Source of the DNA: Utricularia gibba
Taxonomy: Eukaryota > Streptophyta > Magnoliopsida > Lamiales > Lentibulariaceae
Direction: 5' to 3'
DNA length: 64,000 bases
Assembly: GCA_002189035.1 (NCBI GenBank)
Contig: NEEC01000019.1
Location: forward strand, 1,178,001 to 1,242,000
The first letter of the stretch is position 1, and each line of letters begins with the position of its first letter. The translations under genes were made by a program, and so were the position numbers. The notes below the pieces were generated by a model that saw only the letters and a program-made list of their open reading frames with translations, did not search any database and was not told where the DNA came from. Shown here piece by piece: positions 41,653 to 52,875 of the stretch.

Positions 41653-43738
41653 ATGGTGGAGAGTGATAAAAGTGTTGATACAGAGCTGTGGCATGCGTGC
41701 GCCGGCGGAACTGTTGAGATTCCGACGGTGAATACGCAAGTTTTTTACTTTCCGCAGGGACACGCCGAGCACGCGCTCGCGCCTGTTGATTTTGGGTCTT
41801 TGGGGAGAATCCCACCTTTGATTCTTTGTAGAGTCGCTTATGTTAAGTATTTAGCTGATCCTGAGACAGACGAAGTTTACGCGAAAACGGGGTTGATTCC
41901 ATTGAAGAGCAATGAGTTTGTTGGTTTTGACGATGAGAATAAAATGTGCGAGTCCAGCGAAAAACCCATGTCTTTGGCTAAGACATTGACTCAGTCTGAT
42001 GCAAACAATGGCGGGGGATTCTCGGTTCCTCGTTACTGTGCGGAGACGATTTTTCCGCCGTTGGATTACGGTGCTGACCCACCGGTTCAGAACTTGATTG
42101 CTAGAGACATTCATGGAGATACCTGGAAGTTCAGGCATATTTACAGAGGAACACCGAGGAGGCACCTTTTGACTACTGGATGGAGTACTTTTGTCAACCA
42201 TAAGAAGCTTGTAGCTGGGGATTCGATCGTGTTCTTACAGGCTGAGAACGGAGATCTTTGCGTCGGCATCAGGCGGGCGAAAAGGGAGTGCGGGACTTCA
42301 ACCCTTTGGAATTATGCTGCTGCAAACTATGGCGATGAAAATAAGCTGATGCAAACAAGTGTCTGTGGTGGTGGTAGGACCAGGGTGAGACCAGAAGCAG
42401 TTGTTGAGGCTGCCTTCCTGGCGGCCAATGGCCACCCTTTTGAGGTTGTGTATTATCCTCGTGCCGGAACTCCGGAGTTCTGTGTCAAAGCGTCGTCTGT
42501 GAGGGAAGCCATGCGAATACAATGGTGCCCCGGGATGAGGTTCAAAATGGCTTTCGAAAACGAAGATTCTTCTAGGATAAGCTGGTTTATGGGCACTGTG
42601 GCTGCTGTCCAGTTCTATGATCCGCAACGCTGGCCTGGTTCTCCATGGAGACTACTTCAGGTAAATCTCACAATCTACAATTAGCGAGTAAGTAGCTCAT
42701 CAGCCGCTTCTTGTGACATTATGTGTTTGCCTGTCTTCAGGTTATCTGGGACGAGCCTGATTTACTACAAAATGTCAAGTCTGTGAGCCCTTGGCTTGTT
42801 GAAATGGTTTCAAGCATCCCTCTTGTTTCCATCTCCCCCATGTCATCTCCAAGGAAGAAGCTGCGGTTTCCTCATCCGATGGACCTTTCTGTGAACGGCC
42901 GATTTCCGATACCATCGTTTTTAGGCAATCCCCTCCGGCCAAGCAGTTCTTTATGCTGTTTACGGGACAATTTTACTGCAGGCATACAGGGAGCCAGGCA
43001 ATATAATCTTGGACTTGGAGTACCATTTTCAGATCTCCGCATTAGCAATGAAATGCAGATGGAGTTATTACCCTCTAGTTTCCCAAGACATGACGTGGTT
43101 AACATCAAGACGAGCTGCATCACAGACAATGATGAGGACATATCTTGCTTGTTGAGCATGGGCCGTAACACCAGTGAATCAAAATCAGAGAAAAGGGATG
43201 ATGGAGCAAGGACTCCTTCCTTTATCCTGTTCGGTCAGCGGATACACACAGAGCAGCAGTTGTCTCAGGATCAGCAGTCCAGTGAATCATTTTCTCCCTC
43301 ACTAGAAAGAACCTCCTCCTGCGGGGCACCATGGAAACAGGATGCTGCTGACCTTGCTTCCCATCCTGCTGGCATCTGCAAAGTCTACCTGGGCTCGGAA
43401 GACATCGGGCGGACCCTCTACCTATCTGACCTCGGATCATACGAGGACCTGTACAAAAGACTAGAGCACATGTTTGAGATAGAGAGATCTGAGATCATAG
43501 GCTCTCTGTTGTACGACAATGCAACCGGTGCTTCGAAGCAAGTGGTGGAAGAAGAACCATTCAGGTGAAAACATAGCAACATGCTGTCACTAGTTTCTTC
43601 TGAAGAAGTTTACAATTACATGTTCTTTTAGTATTGATGCACCCTTTGAAACATTGCTTCTGCAGTGAGTTCGTCAGATCAGCTAAAAGGTTGATAGTTC
43701 AGGCGAAGACTGGTTGCTCGGTGAAGCTCGGCTTGTAA
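41653..43738 (+). CDS. ARF16: Auxin response factor, ARF10/16/17 clade (miR160-regulated)
   Basis: Three exons (41653..42660, 42741..43564, 43666..43738) encode 634 residues. The N-terminus (SVDTELWHACAGGTVEIPTV) is the flanking dimerisation region. The B3 DNA-binding domain follows at about residues 110-220 (KTLTQSDANNGGGFSVPRYC, GDTWKFRHIYRGTPRRHLLT, GWSTFVNHKKLVAGDSIVF). The ARF ancillary domain has AFEVVYYPRAG-like EVVYYPRAGTPEFCVKAS and SSRISWFMGTV. The middle region is not Gln-rich, as expected for repressor ARFs. A PB1-type C-terminus remains (GICKVYLGSEDIGRTLYL onward) and spans the last intron. The miR160 site and its IQGARQ peptide place it in the ARF10/16/17 clade; the ARF16/10 choice over ARF17 rests on the presence of the PB1 region. 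The ATG at 41653 matches MVESDKS starts in relatives. Confidence 0.95.
42980..43000 (+). promoter_or_regulatory. miR160 target site in the ARF mRNA
   Basis: The 21-base site contains GGCATACAGGGAGCCAGGCA, the exact complement of positions 1-20 of miR160; only the base facing miRNA position 21 differs. It codes for part of GIQGARQ, conserved in ARF10, ARF16 and ARF17. Cleavage by miR160 is well established for these genes. Confidence 0.95.
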
Positions 43739-44666
43739 TCTGGAGCTCATCAAACATGAGGTCAGCAAAACTGATTGCCACGCCCTCAGTCAACTCTAAA
43801 CCACAGGGTTTGCAGTTCTTCTCATGTATTCATTCTTGTTTGGACTTGCTCATCTGTTCATCTGAAACTGATTCAAAGCAAATCTATTCTTTTGACATTT
43901 GCTCTGTAGAAGAAGCAACATTCATTTATTATATTGGAAACATTAAAAACCTACAGCTGAAAATCAACCTCAAAGGTGAAGAAGAAACATGAACTTCATT
44001 TGGTGAGTAGCAAAAAACTGAAAGGATCGAGAATTCCCGGTAACTTCAAACAAAAGTCAAAACTTGGAAGCCATTTCTGATGACAAACAGTTAACAGGAG
44101 AGACCTGTCTCAACTCTCAACCACCATATCATCTTTGGTATCATGTACTTACAGAACCACCGCATGTGATAACCGGAAACCGCCGTGTACCTCCTATTCA
44201 CACACGGCAACCTCCTGATCAACTCTCCAGCAATTAAGATCGCTGAAATCCTCCAACCCAGAATTATCATGTTTCTTTTCAGTGCCCGAGCTTCCCCTCT
44301 AGCATACCTTCTTTTCGAGCTCGCTGTGAGCATTCCCAGCGGTATCTTCTTCTACGGCGACAAATTCAACATCATCCTCAAGCAAAGAGGGGATAGATAG
44401 GAGCAGGAGGACCACCGTCGTGAGGAGCCACCATGGGGATCTGGAGAGCATCACGTACAGTGATTCGCCGGTAACCTTTTTGCTTTTGTCTTTTGTTTTT
44501 TTCTTAATCGTCATTACTATATTTTTTTTTTTTCTGTGCTGCATTTTGAAATTGTTTCATTTTTCTTGAATCCCCCACCCACAGTGGGAAACGAAAAGTG
44601 GTTACGGCGCCGCCGCGGTTCCTCTGCCATTCTCTGCTCTAGAGAACCCAGGTAGATTTTGAGTGG
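43739..44666. other. Intergenic between ARF and CASP-like genes
   Basis: The ARF 3' flank is followed from 44091 by a candidate small minus-strand gene (see separate entry). The stretch 44545-44666 would then serve as a shared, divergent promoter with the CASP-like gene. Poly-T at 44521-44534 is the only low-complexity run. Confidence 0.4.
44091..44544 (-). other. Candidate small membrane/secreted protein gene (uncertain structure)
   Basis: Two overlapping minus-strand frames look coding. The upstream one (44544..44299) has a hydrophobic anchor (SPWWLLTTVVLLLLSIPSLL) followed by acidic EDDVEFVAVEED and ends where a good splice donor (AAG|GTATGC) occurs at about 44307. The downstream one (44333..44091) encodes ISAILIAGELIRRLP and WFCKYMIPKMIWWL. 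I could not join them with a canonical acceptor that keeps the second frame; an acceptor after GTTGATCAG near 44232 would instead give a short six-residue end. I do not recognise the family. It is head to head with the CASP-like gene. Confidence 0.3.
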
Positions 44667-45816
44667 ATGGACGTGAGTCAGGGTGCGGTGCATCCAGTTG
44701 GGGTGCCACTGGAGCAGACGGAGGGTGCCGTTAACGTGGTGGCGCCGCGCGCGAGGATGAAGGATCTTCAGGGCATGCCGGGGACAATCGGCGGCGTGGC
44801 GCTGCGTCTCTTGCAATTTATATTCGCCGGTGGGGCACTCACGGTCATGGCGTCCACCAGTGACTTTCCATCGGCCACTGCTTTTCGGTAAATTTCGCAT
44901 CTTGTTAATCTAAATTGAACCGTTTAATCTGAGCATATGGTTTGGTTATCTGCACCGAGCTAGTTAATTTCCCATCGCTTCCCTTCCTCGGCAATCGTAT
45001 TTCAACGAGAGATGATTTCTATTCTTACCTGTAGACCCGTAGCTTGTTGGTTCTTAAAGTTTCCCGGCACCTTGCTTGTTAAATCGGTTTCTGGTAAAGC
45101 TATATACAGGGGCATAACCTTTTCTGCATGGTTTTCAACATATTTCTTCTCATGATTTCAGCTTCTGTACTAAATAATGTTGCAAAAGGTTGGCGCACAC
45201 TGCAAAGTATGATATCACTATAAAAGTTGAACAATGCTGTGGTTTTTACTTCGTTTTGCCAAGTGTTTAAGGCGAAGTTGAGCCATCACTCACCAGAATT
45301 TCAAATTTTTTTTTTCCTTTGCATGCGGTTGGCGTAGCTAAATGAAGTTCTTTTTTCTAGTTTCCCCGAGCTCTTATTTGCCTGTTTCCCTCATCAATGC
45401 AGCTACCTTGTCGCAGCAACTAGCTTGCAGAGCCTTTGGAGCCTTGTATTAGCCGTTATTGATGCTTATGCCCTTCTGGTAGGACGTCGTTTGCGGAACT
45501 CTAATGTTGTAAGCGCGTTTGCCATTGGTGATGGGGTGAGGCCTCTTCATGAACTGCTGTCAACTCAAAGGAATAACAGAGTGTTTGCTCTAGCCCTTTA
45601 TCCTTCTACACTCCATTATTGCAGGTTACTTCTACACTAACGTTTGCAGCAGCCTCCGCATCAGCAGGCATAACTGTTCTCATCGGGAATGACCTCGGAG
45701 GATGTGGGAAAAATCACTGCACACAGTTCGAAACTGCCACAGCCATGGCTTTCCTCTGCTGGTTCACAGCCATGCCTTCTTTCTTGTTCAATTTTTGGTC
45801 ACTGGCATCAAGATGA
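44667..45816 (+). CDS. CASPL5A: CASP-like protein, subfamily 5A
   Basis: Three exons (44667..44887, 45403..45535, 45625..45816) encode 181 residues. The N-terminal tail starts [14 protein letters not shown] and holds [13 protein letters not shown], both characteristic of the CASPL5A group. Four membrane helices follow (about residues 43-63, 75-96, 118-140 and 155-178), with the conserved [16 protein letters not shown] segment between helices 1 and 2 and a [20 protein letters not shown] loop with two cysteines. CASP-like proteins are MARVEL-related plasma-membrane scaffolds; the function of class 5 members is not settled. Phases all close. I see no link with the MYB36-like gene 27 kb away beyond coincidence, although MYB36 itself regulates true CASPs. 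Confidence 0.94.
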
Positions 45817-46419
45817 TGGAAGGGTAGAGGTCAGTTTTCAGTTCTTCTCTTGTTCCAACACTGCATAGAAAGACCTTGAGAATGCAGTAGTTTTCCACAG
45901 CTCCTCTCTATGTTTTTTCCCTGTATTTTTTATGTGAATGTGATGATGATGATGATGTTTCCATACCTGATTATATTGCATCAAATTCTGAAGGCTTCTG
46001 CAGTATAGATATCAAGAGTCCACTAGTGACATTGGAATCCATTTGCATCCGGGAAGAAGGGCATGTTGTACGGGAGAGGAAGATGCATGTGTGTGTCCGG
46101 AAAAAGCTGTCACAGGACAAGAGGGCGGCAGTTATTCTCAGTAAATACAGTTCACTGTATTCTACATGTTTAAAAAGATAGCGAATTTTATGGATTCAAT
46201 GTATGAGTTGGCCGCCGGCGAAGGCGCCAAACACCGTCCTATGCCTTCTTCAACCTCTGACTTCATGCTGCGCACCTCGCGCAATTTGAATCATTGGCTG
46301 CTTTTATATGTCTCCCATGTCCATGGTGGAGGTTGCAGTCGAGTTCAGAATATAGAATCTGGGGGACTTTGTTTGGTTTTGATTGGCCGTGGGATCGGGG
46401 ATCTCGGCCGTGGAAGGTC
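45817..46419. other. Intergenic: CASP-like 3' flank and leader of the repeat protein gene
   Basis: A GAT/TGA trinucleotide run lies at about 45940-45957. The frame of the next gene is open upstream to 46294 without an ATG, so the leader is partly free of stops by chance. No RNA gene or other signal seen. Confidence 0.45.
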
Positions 46420-47427
46420 ATGATGATGGTTAACGTTGATCGGAATCTTGGGTCAGCCGTGGCTTTCATTTTCCTGGTCTTTGCGGTGCCGGGTTTTTCT
46501 GAAGATTTCGATGTCCCTGTTCGGAAGCCTGCGCTGGCTTCGGTTTGGGAATCAGTGGAATCTGAATCGTCTCTGCCGTCGCTTCCGAACTTCGATCCTT
46601 TTCTGACCGCTGACTCGCCAGAATCGAACGCGCCATCCCCGGCTCCGTCAGGTGACGAAGAGATTCGGGTTCAAGTCCCTGAAAACGAGGTTCCTGGCTC
46701 TTCTCATGCGCTGGCTCCGCTGGTGGAATCAGTGGAATCTGAATCGTCTCTGCCGTCGCTTGCGATCTCCGATCCATTTCTGACAGCTGACTCGCCAGAA
46801 TCGAACGCGCCATCCCCGGACCCGTCAGGCGACGAAGAGATTCGGGTTCAAGCCCCATTGGTTGAAAACGAGGTTCCTAGCCCTTCTCAGGAAGACGACA
46901 GAGACCTTGCAAAATCCCCGCAGAACGACGGCGAAAACGAGGTTCCTAGCCCTTCTCAGGAAGATGACAGAGACCTTGAAAAATCCCCGCAGGACGACGG
47001 CGAAAAGGAGTCTTCCGGGCCTTCTCGGGGAGACGACGGAGACCATGAATCCCAGCAGAGCGACGGCGAAAAGAAGTCTTCTGGGCCTTCTCAGGAAGAC
47101 GACAGAGACCTTGAAAAATCCCCGCGGGACGACGGCGAAAAGAAGTCTTCTGAGCCTTCTCCAACAGACGAGGAACCGCTGCAGAACGTCGTTCATGCAG
47201 AGGCTCCATACACTTTACCACCACTACTTGAAGAGTGGTTCACGAGCAAGAGTCCGAGTGTCGAGAACAGCGACGGCCAACATGGCGGCGGGAGAAATGC
47301 TGCAGTGGCGCTCGGAGTCATCGGCGCGGGGTGCTTACTCGGCGCCACCGCATTTGTATACAAAAAACGGCGGGAGAGACTACGGCAGTCCCAGTTTGGG
47401 TACCGCGGCAGCATTGAAATGCTATAA
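46420..47427 (+). CDS. Acidic, repeat-rich type I membrane protein, uncharacterised
   Basis: One exon encodes 335 residues, starting at the first of three adjacent ATGs (46420, 46423, 46426). A signal peptide (LGSAVAFIFLVFAVPGFS, near residues 8-25) is followed by a Ser/Pro/Glu/Asp-rich outer region made of two repeat types: two copies of a 59-residue unit containing ESVESESSLPSLP and SPESNAPSP, then about five copies of a 22-23-residue unit, e.g. ENEVPSPSQEDDRDL. A single membrane helix (AAVALGVIGAGCLLGATAFV) near the end precedes a short basic cytosolic tail (KKRRERLRQ) ending GYRGSIEML. The layout suggests a wall- or surface-exposed protein anchored in the plasma membrane. I do not recognise a named family. 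Codon use looks normal, but the repeats make neighbouring frames artificially open. Confidence 0.75.
   Translation: MMMVNVDRNLGSAVAFIFLVFAVPGFSEDFDVPVRKPALASVWESVESESSLPSLPNFDPFLTADSPESNAPSPAPSGDEEIRVQVPENEVPGSSHALAPLVESVESESSLPSLAISDPFLTADSPESNAPSPDPSGDEEIRVQAPLVENEVPSPSQEDDRDLAKSPQNDGENEVPSPSQEDDRDLEKSPQDDGEKESSGPSRGDDGDHESQQSDGEKKSSGPSQEDDRDLEKSPRDDGEKKSSEPSPTDEEPLQNVVHAEAPYTLPPLLEEWFTSKSPSVENSDGQHGGGRNAAVALGVIGAGCLLGATAFVYKKRRERLRQSQFGYRGSIEML
46549..46863 (+). repeat. 177-bp coding tandem duplication
   Basis: The segment starting GAATCAGTGGAATCTGAATC at 46549 recurs at 46726, an offset of 177 bp or 59 codons. The two copies differ at scattered single bases, and the second is cut short where the 69-bp array begins. 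The duplication keeps the reading frame. Confidence 0.85.
46864..47163 (+). repeat. 69-bp coding minisatellite, about 4.3 units
   Basis: Unit starts (GAAAA[C/G]) fall at 46864, 46933, 47002, 47068 and 47137, so spacing is 69, 69, 66 and 69 bp; one unit has lost a single codon. Units encode 22-23 residues around PSQEDDRDLEKSP. All length changes are multiples of three. Confidence 0.9.
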
Positions 47428-47710
47428 TCCGTTAATCGCTTTGCATATTCGTCATTATCACCATTTTCCTGCCGATCTGAACTTCTCAAACGAAACTCTC
47501 GCTCCAGAGACGATTCAATTTATTGGTAAACTTTAAAGCCAGAGTTCCGGTGTTCGAATCTCTCATCAGTTTCAAATTTCAATACGATTTTGTCGACGAG
47601 TATCAGATGGAAAAGAAGCACGGTTTCATCCAACGTTTCTAGTGTAGCTTATACGTTCACAGGGCGGCGCCTCTGAGTGCAGTAATTAACTCTAGTTGCA
47701 GAGGCAACGA

Positions 47711-50700
47711 TCACTCCTCCGCCGGAGGATCAACCCACCGCCCGTGCTCCTTGATCAGCTCAATCAACGCATCCGTCGCGTGTTCCATTGCTATGCCTCG
47801 TTTCACCACCGTCTGATCGGAAAACAAGGAGACTGATTGAAACACAGATGACGACAAAGATTGCAGGCAGCTTTTTAGTTGGGAAAAGAAAGGGGTACCT
47901 TGCCAACGTAGAGGTCGATTTTTCCAGGTGCCCCGCCAACATAACCGAAATCTGCGTCCGCCATTTCACCTGGTCCGTTCACGATGCAACCCATGATGGC
48001 GATCTGCATGATGCATCAGGGAAGGCGGACGACGGTGATGCCTCGGGATTGCCTTGAAATTCACTACTAGTGTAGAGTAAAAAGTGCAGAGATTACCGAA
48101 ACACCCGGTAGGTGGGATGTCTTCTCCCTGATTTGTGCACTGATCTCTTGAAGATCGAACAACGTTCTTCCGCAGGAGGGGCAGGATACGTATTCCTGGT
48201 ACCATTGGAGTGGAAGGATTCATGCAGACATCTCATGATAAGACTGCTTCTTTTGTGAGTATGTTGACTTACTGTCTTTGTGTTCCGCATTCTGCAACCT
48301 TGCAGCAAGTTGAAAGAAGTATTCCTGAGGAACTCAAATTCCTGATCCTCAGCTTCGAGTAGGATACCATCTCCCAGACCATCGACCAGCAGGGCTCCGG
48401 CATTTGCTCCCGCACCAATGACCAAGTCATCCCTGCGCAAGAAGAAAAGATAAAAAAAAAATGGACCTTGGCTGATGGTAACTAACTTTTCTTTGTTTTC
48501 ATGTACCTGTGTGTATCTCTTGGGAACTGTATGTGATGGATTACAGGAAAGTTCAATGAGTGCTCTGTGAGATATTCGAAAATCCTGCAACCGCAATTGC
48601 ATAATGGCTTGTAATAGAAAGCAGATTGTTCTTGAGAAAGTTTATGAAACGGAGAAAGTAGTAGTACCTTCTAGCAGCATGAACTCTGCTAACATTCGTT
48701 TCAGTATACGGTAAATTGTGAAGAATCATAGTAGCATCAATAGTCTTAAGAATATCGAGCTCCTCCGTAGGTTCATCACCACGAACCGATACAACCAGAC
48801 GGGTGCCTGAGCAACAAAAACAAGCTTTTTCAAAATCATCCAGAAAACGAGAAGGGAATGTTTTAAAGAAAAAGTTTTGTACCCTCTGGAAGAAGCTTCG
48901 AGGCACCAGATGAGAGTTCCTTGGGAGTCACCAAAACCATAGCATTTGGAAGTGGCTTCGTCAACTGCTCTGATAAAGGAGCTATAACTCCCATGCTAAC
49001 ATCTATCAGCCGCTTAAGAGCTAGATGCTGAAAATAACAAGGACCATGAACTTGTCGGATGAGGACGATGTTATGGAGTTCAAAGGAGAGCGAAGAGCTC
49101 TTACAGCATCTTTATCATCTTGTGCTGGAAGTTCTCTCAACAAGATTGAGTCAACTGTTGCCAGATCCTGCATCGATTGCATTGGTATTTTGTTATGGTA
49201 TGAAAATGGGAAACGAGCTTGATGGGGTGACTTTCCTGTATACCTTGAAAGGCATTCCAACGATGAGCTTGGCTGCTAAAGACTTATATAGAAGCTCTGG
49301 TGCCTATAAAACCAGGAGAGCAGTGAAAATCACTAAATGAATGGTATCTTGTATGATGAGAAAAAAACAAAACTTTGAGAACAAAGTATATAAAAGGTGG
49401 GGAGGGATATGCTACACCTTCAGTTGATCCAGAGTAACTGACATAAGAACTGAACCATCACGATGCAGTACACCTCGATAATCAACTTCTTCACCCTGTA
49501 TCAGGGAAATCAAGAGTCGACTATATCCCAAACACTACAGAGGAAAAAGTTGTAACACATTTGTCAAAAATCAAGTTCAAACCTCCTTTTGAACTGGCAA
49601 TTGACCAGTTCTTCTCTGGAAATCGAAATATCTCCTGTTTTTCTCCTCAAAAGGTGTCTGTAAATTTGCATGTGTAAATCAACGGGACCAAGTTTAAACA
49701 AAAGAATAGTGTCGCAAAGTATATATCTACACCAAGCCATACCACTCCCTTTTGAAGCTCAGCTGCTTTCATCCCAAGGTTAGCCAATCTCCTACATGGA
49801 TCAATTTCTTCCTCTGGAGGTTCGGTGAGAGAAACTCGAATTGTATCACCAAGACCATCCTATTAAAAGTGCATGAAGCTCCATGGTTCAGCTAAATAGC
49901 TCGTCGAAGTTTGAAATCCATGATGTGAATGAAAATGCATGTAATAAAAGTCGATAGAAGAAACTGTTTAGTATAATGTCTTGTTCTGTAATGCCAGATT
50001 TTGATTCAAGGCTCATGAAATAAATAACCACATATAATGAAATCTAAAGTCAGCTTTAGATGTAGGAAAATAAAAGACCTGATACTGATTTTTGTCGAGA
50101 ACATACCATGAGAAGAGTCCCGATTCCAATTGCAGATTTCATCCGCCCATCTTCACCCTCACCAGCTTCAGTCACACCCAAGTGTAGAGGATAGTCCCAT
50201 CCAAGAACATTCATTTCCGCTACTAACAGACGATAGGCTTGGACCATGATAACAGGGTTGCTGGCTTTCATTGAAAAGACAAAGTTGTGGAAATCCAGTT
50301 TCCGGCAAATCCTTGCATACTCAAATGCAGATTCAACCTAACAAGTAGTCAAACATTTATTATCTTCGCATACAGAATAAAAAGCAAGTTTGATTATAGA
50401 AAGATGATGCTTTTGTTGTAGTGTTGGACATCCAAAACTCACCATTCCACGAGGCGAGTCACCATAGTAGCTCATAATACGGTCAGAAAGGCTACCGTGA
50501 TTTGTACCAATACGAATTGCACGTCCATACTTTTTGCACTTCTCAACCAATGGGGTGAAGACCTATCCAAAAATGAAAAATTTTAATTAAACAAGGCTAC
50601 TTCAGAAGCAAAGCTTGCATCAACTTATCAGGGCGATGAACAGAAATCAGAGAAGGAAGGTTCCAAAATCTGACCTTCTCAATATGCTCAAGTTCCTTCT

Positions 50701-51791
50701 GATAATCATCTTCAGTGTACTCCAGCTTCTCAAATTGAGCTCTCCGATCGGCTGGAAAGTGTTCATTATTCAGATATTCAACTAGATCAATACACCCGAG
50801 GCCAAGTTTAATTCAGGGGTGAAAGTGATTACCAAAGTTTCCAGGGTTGACACGAATCTTCTCAAAGCATTCAGCTACTCGAAGTGCAATAGGAGGTGCA
50901 AAATGAATATCAGCCACCAAGGGGATGTTATAGCTGCAATATCAAAATAGCATAACTCCATTTGCTAATGTCAATGAGTACAAATGGTTGAATACAGACA
51001 TACTTCTTCTGAACAAGAGAATCTTTAATTTCGAAACAAGCGTCTGCTTCTTTCTTTCCTTGCACAGTTATTCTCACTATATCCGCTCCTTGATCTGCAA
51101 TTCTCATCACCTAAAACGTAACAATGACCGTCAAAAAGCTAAACTAACCATCAATATAATTGAATACTTAAAATTAAACATGACTAAAATAATCTCAAGG
51201 CCACACAAAGACCTGTTCTACAGTCGCCGCAACATCCTTTGTATCAGTTGTGGTCATCGTTTGAATTCTGATCGGGTGATCACTACCAAGAGCGACATTG
51301 CCTATCATTACGGTCGAGGTTTTTCTCCTGACAGTTTTGTATATGGATTCACAGTACTTCTGCCGGGGAACTACGTCCAAAAAATTATTGGATAACAGAT
51401 TGCGCAAGTTTGAAAATATGCAACTCAAAAAGCCTATGAGTGTCGTCATTTTTTGCAGTTTAACACCCTATAACACCGAAGCTTCTAGGAAAGAACAAGC
51501 AACTGTTGAATGCCGAAAACTTCTCTAACGATCAAAACATCAGGAAACTCGAATTCGAAAACTGAAAACGAAGATAAAATTTACCCAATAATGGACTTCC
51601 TGCTGATGCAGGCTCAAGTTCAACCGTCTCCGAGCCTGAGGAGTTCCTTACCACGAGAACCTTCCTTCTGTGAAACTTGACCCTTGGCAGTTCAGAGGCC
51701 CTTAAAGCTTCGGGAGTTTCGAAAAACCAATTCGCTGATGATCCCGGCTTTGGACACCACTGAAGGGTGCTGAAACAGTTCCAGTTGCCAT
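47711..51791 (-). CDS. HDS: 4-hydroxy-3-methylbut-2-enyl diphosphate synthase, plastid (IspG/GcpE); apparent 1-nt frameshift
   Basis: Nineteen minus-strand exons: 51791..51585, 51370..51213, 51110..51004, 50933..50833, 50751..50675, 50562..50443, 50337..50107, 49859..49743, 49657..49583, 49495..49418, 49303..49244, 49167..49105, 49027..48883, 48806..48668, 48584..48507, 48432..48273, 48195..48097, 48003..47899, 47812..47711. HDS makes HMBPP in the plastid MEP pathway for isoprenoids. Seen are [38 protein letters not shown], the plant-specific middle insert, and the iron-sulphur region with [17 protein letters not shown] and GCIVNGPGE. Exons 2-19 are intact. The start [14 protein letters not shown] matches plant HDS, but exon 1 changes frame near base 51720: the coding sum is 2222 nt, one short of 2223 (740 residues). 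The shift lies in the transit peptide beside a five-T run. Assembly error is more likely than loss of an essential gene. Confidence 0.95.
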
Positions 51792-52875
51792 CATCAACAC
51801 CAGGAAGCCTCCAACTTCAATCTGATAAGCCTTAAAAGGATAAATTAGCCGATTCACAGAAGATACCCATTAAGATCACAGCTTAAATCCTACAGAATTT
51901 AGAAGAATTACACCAAGTCATGCTCATCCCACCAAATTCAACCGACCCAGATAGAGAAACAAGTAGGCATCATAATTATTTTTCGAAAGAGTCGAGCTTC
52001 AATTATGAGCAAAAAGGAAATGTTGTTGAATCCCAGCAACGACACCTGAAACTCGAACAGGAGCAAAAAGGGCTGGGTACTTACTCAGAGCTGGATACAC
52101 CCCTGAACGCGAAGTGAAGAAAACTAGTGGACGGGAATGAGAGCAATGAAATTCAGACCCAGAATTTAAGATTTAAGATTGAGAAGGGAAATCCCTGACT
52201 CCCAAGTGTGATAGACAACTTTATCCGGCAACGCCTAGGCCAGCTCATTTGCCGGTATTAGTAGGCTCAAGTAACTGCACACATCCGGATCAGGCATAGT
52301 TGCTTCCTAAGCTTTGTGTTCGATCAGAATATTCCGCCACAGCCGCACGAGGCTCGTGTGCCACTCCAGTCAATTGAGAAACACAAAATTGTAATAAAAA
52401 TTCCAGGAATTCTTTATTGTCCTCGAGGCGCATGAGCATAGCGCATCGACCTTGCCCCCCGCTGTCCGTATTCTAAGATGTCATTTCACAGGAGCTGCGT
52501 TTCCCAGAAAAAGGTGCACATTAAGCATTTGTTTATTAGAAATAAACTATATTTATATTAGGCATAAATAAAAGTTCATGAGTTAAATTCTATATAAACA
52601 TCACAGCACATTCTTTTTGTGTCAAAAAAAATATTTCTTTCATTAATATTACTAAATAAATACACAGATACAACAAAAACTCAAACACTTAAGAATCCAC
52701 AAGCTATTATATCTATTACAATAAGCAATTATCTCATGTCGAAACTAAGAAAAATGATAGAATTATTAATAATAACGAGGAGCACTTGACAAATAAATTT
52801 GCCCAAGTTTCTTTGGAAGAACCAACGTTTTGTAATATTTGCACCAGGATGAGATGAGTAGCAACTACCATTGCC
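51792..52875. other. Intergenic: HDS leader/promoter and 3' flank of the small gene
   Basis: The HDS leader probably includes an intron ending near 51823 (CTTATCAG on the minus strand). The region to about 52500 is the likely HDS promoter; no TATA box is obvious. From 52540 to 52730 the DNA is AT-rich and belongs to the 3' side of the small minus-strand gene. Confidence 0.45.

Noticed and set aside
46862-47536. A 224-codon plus-strand frame with ALLRKTTETL repeats, and minus-strand repeat frames
   Set aside because: They are frame shadows of the 69-bp array inside the acidic membrane protein; the main frame has a signal peptide and membrane helix.
47530-47570. tRNA-like GTTCGAATC box
   Set aside because: The T-arm does not pair and no anticodon arm or acceptor stem can be drawn around it.
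52330-52365. Hairpin GCACGAG/CTCGTG as a small-RNA precursor
   Set aside because: The arms are only about seven bases and match no known miRNA.
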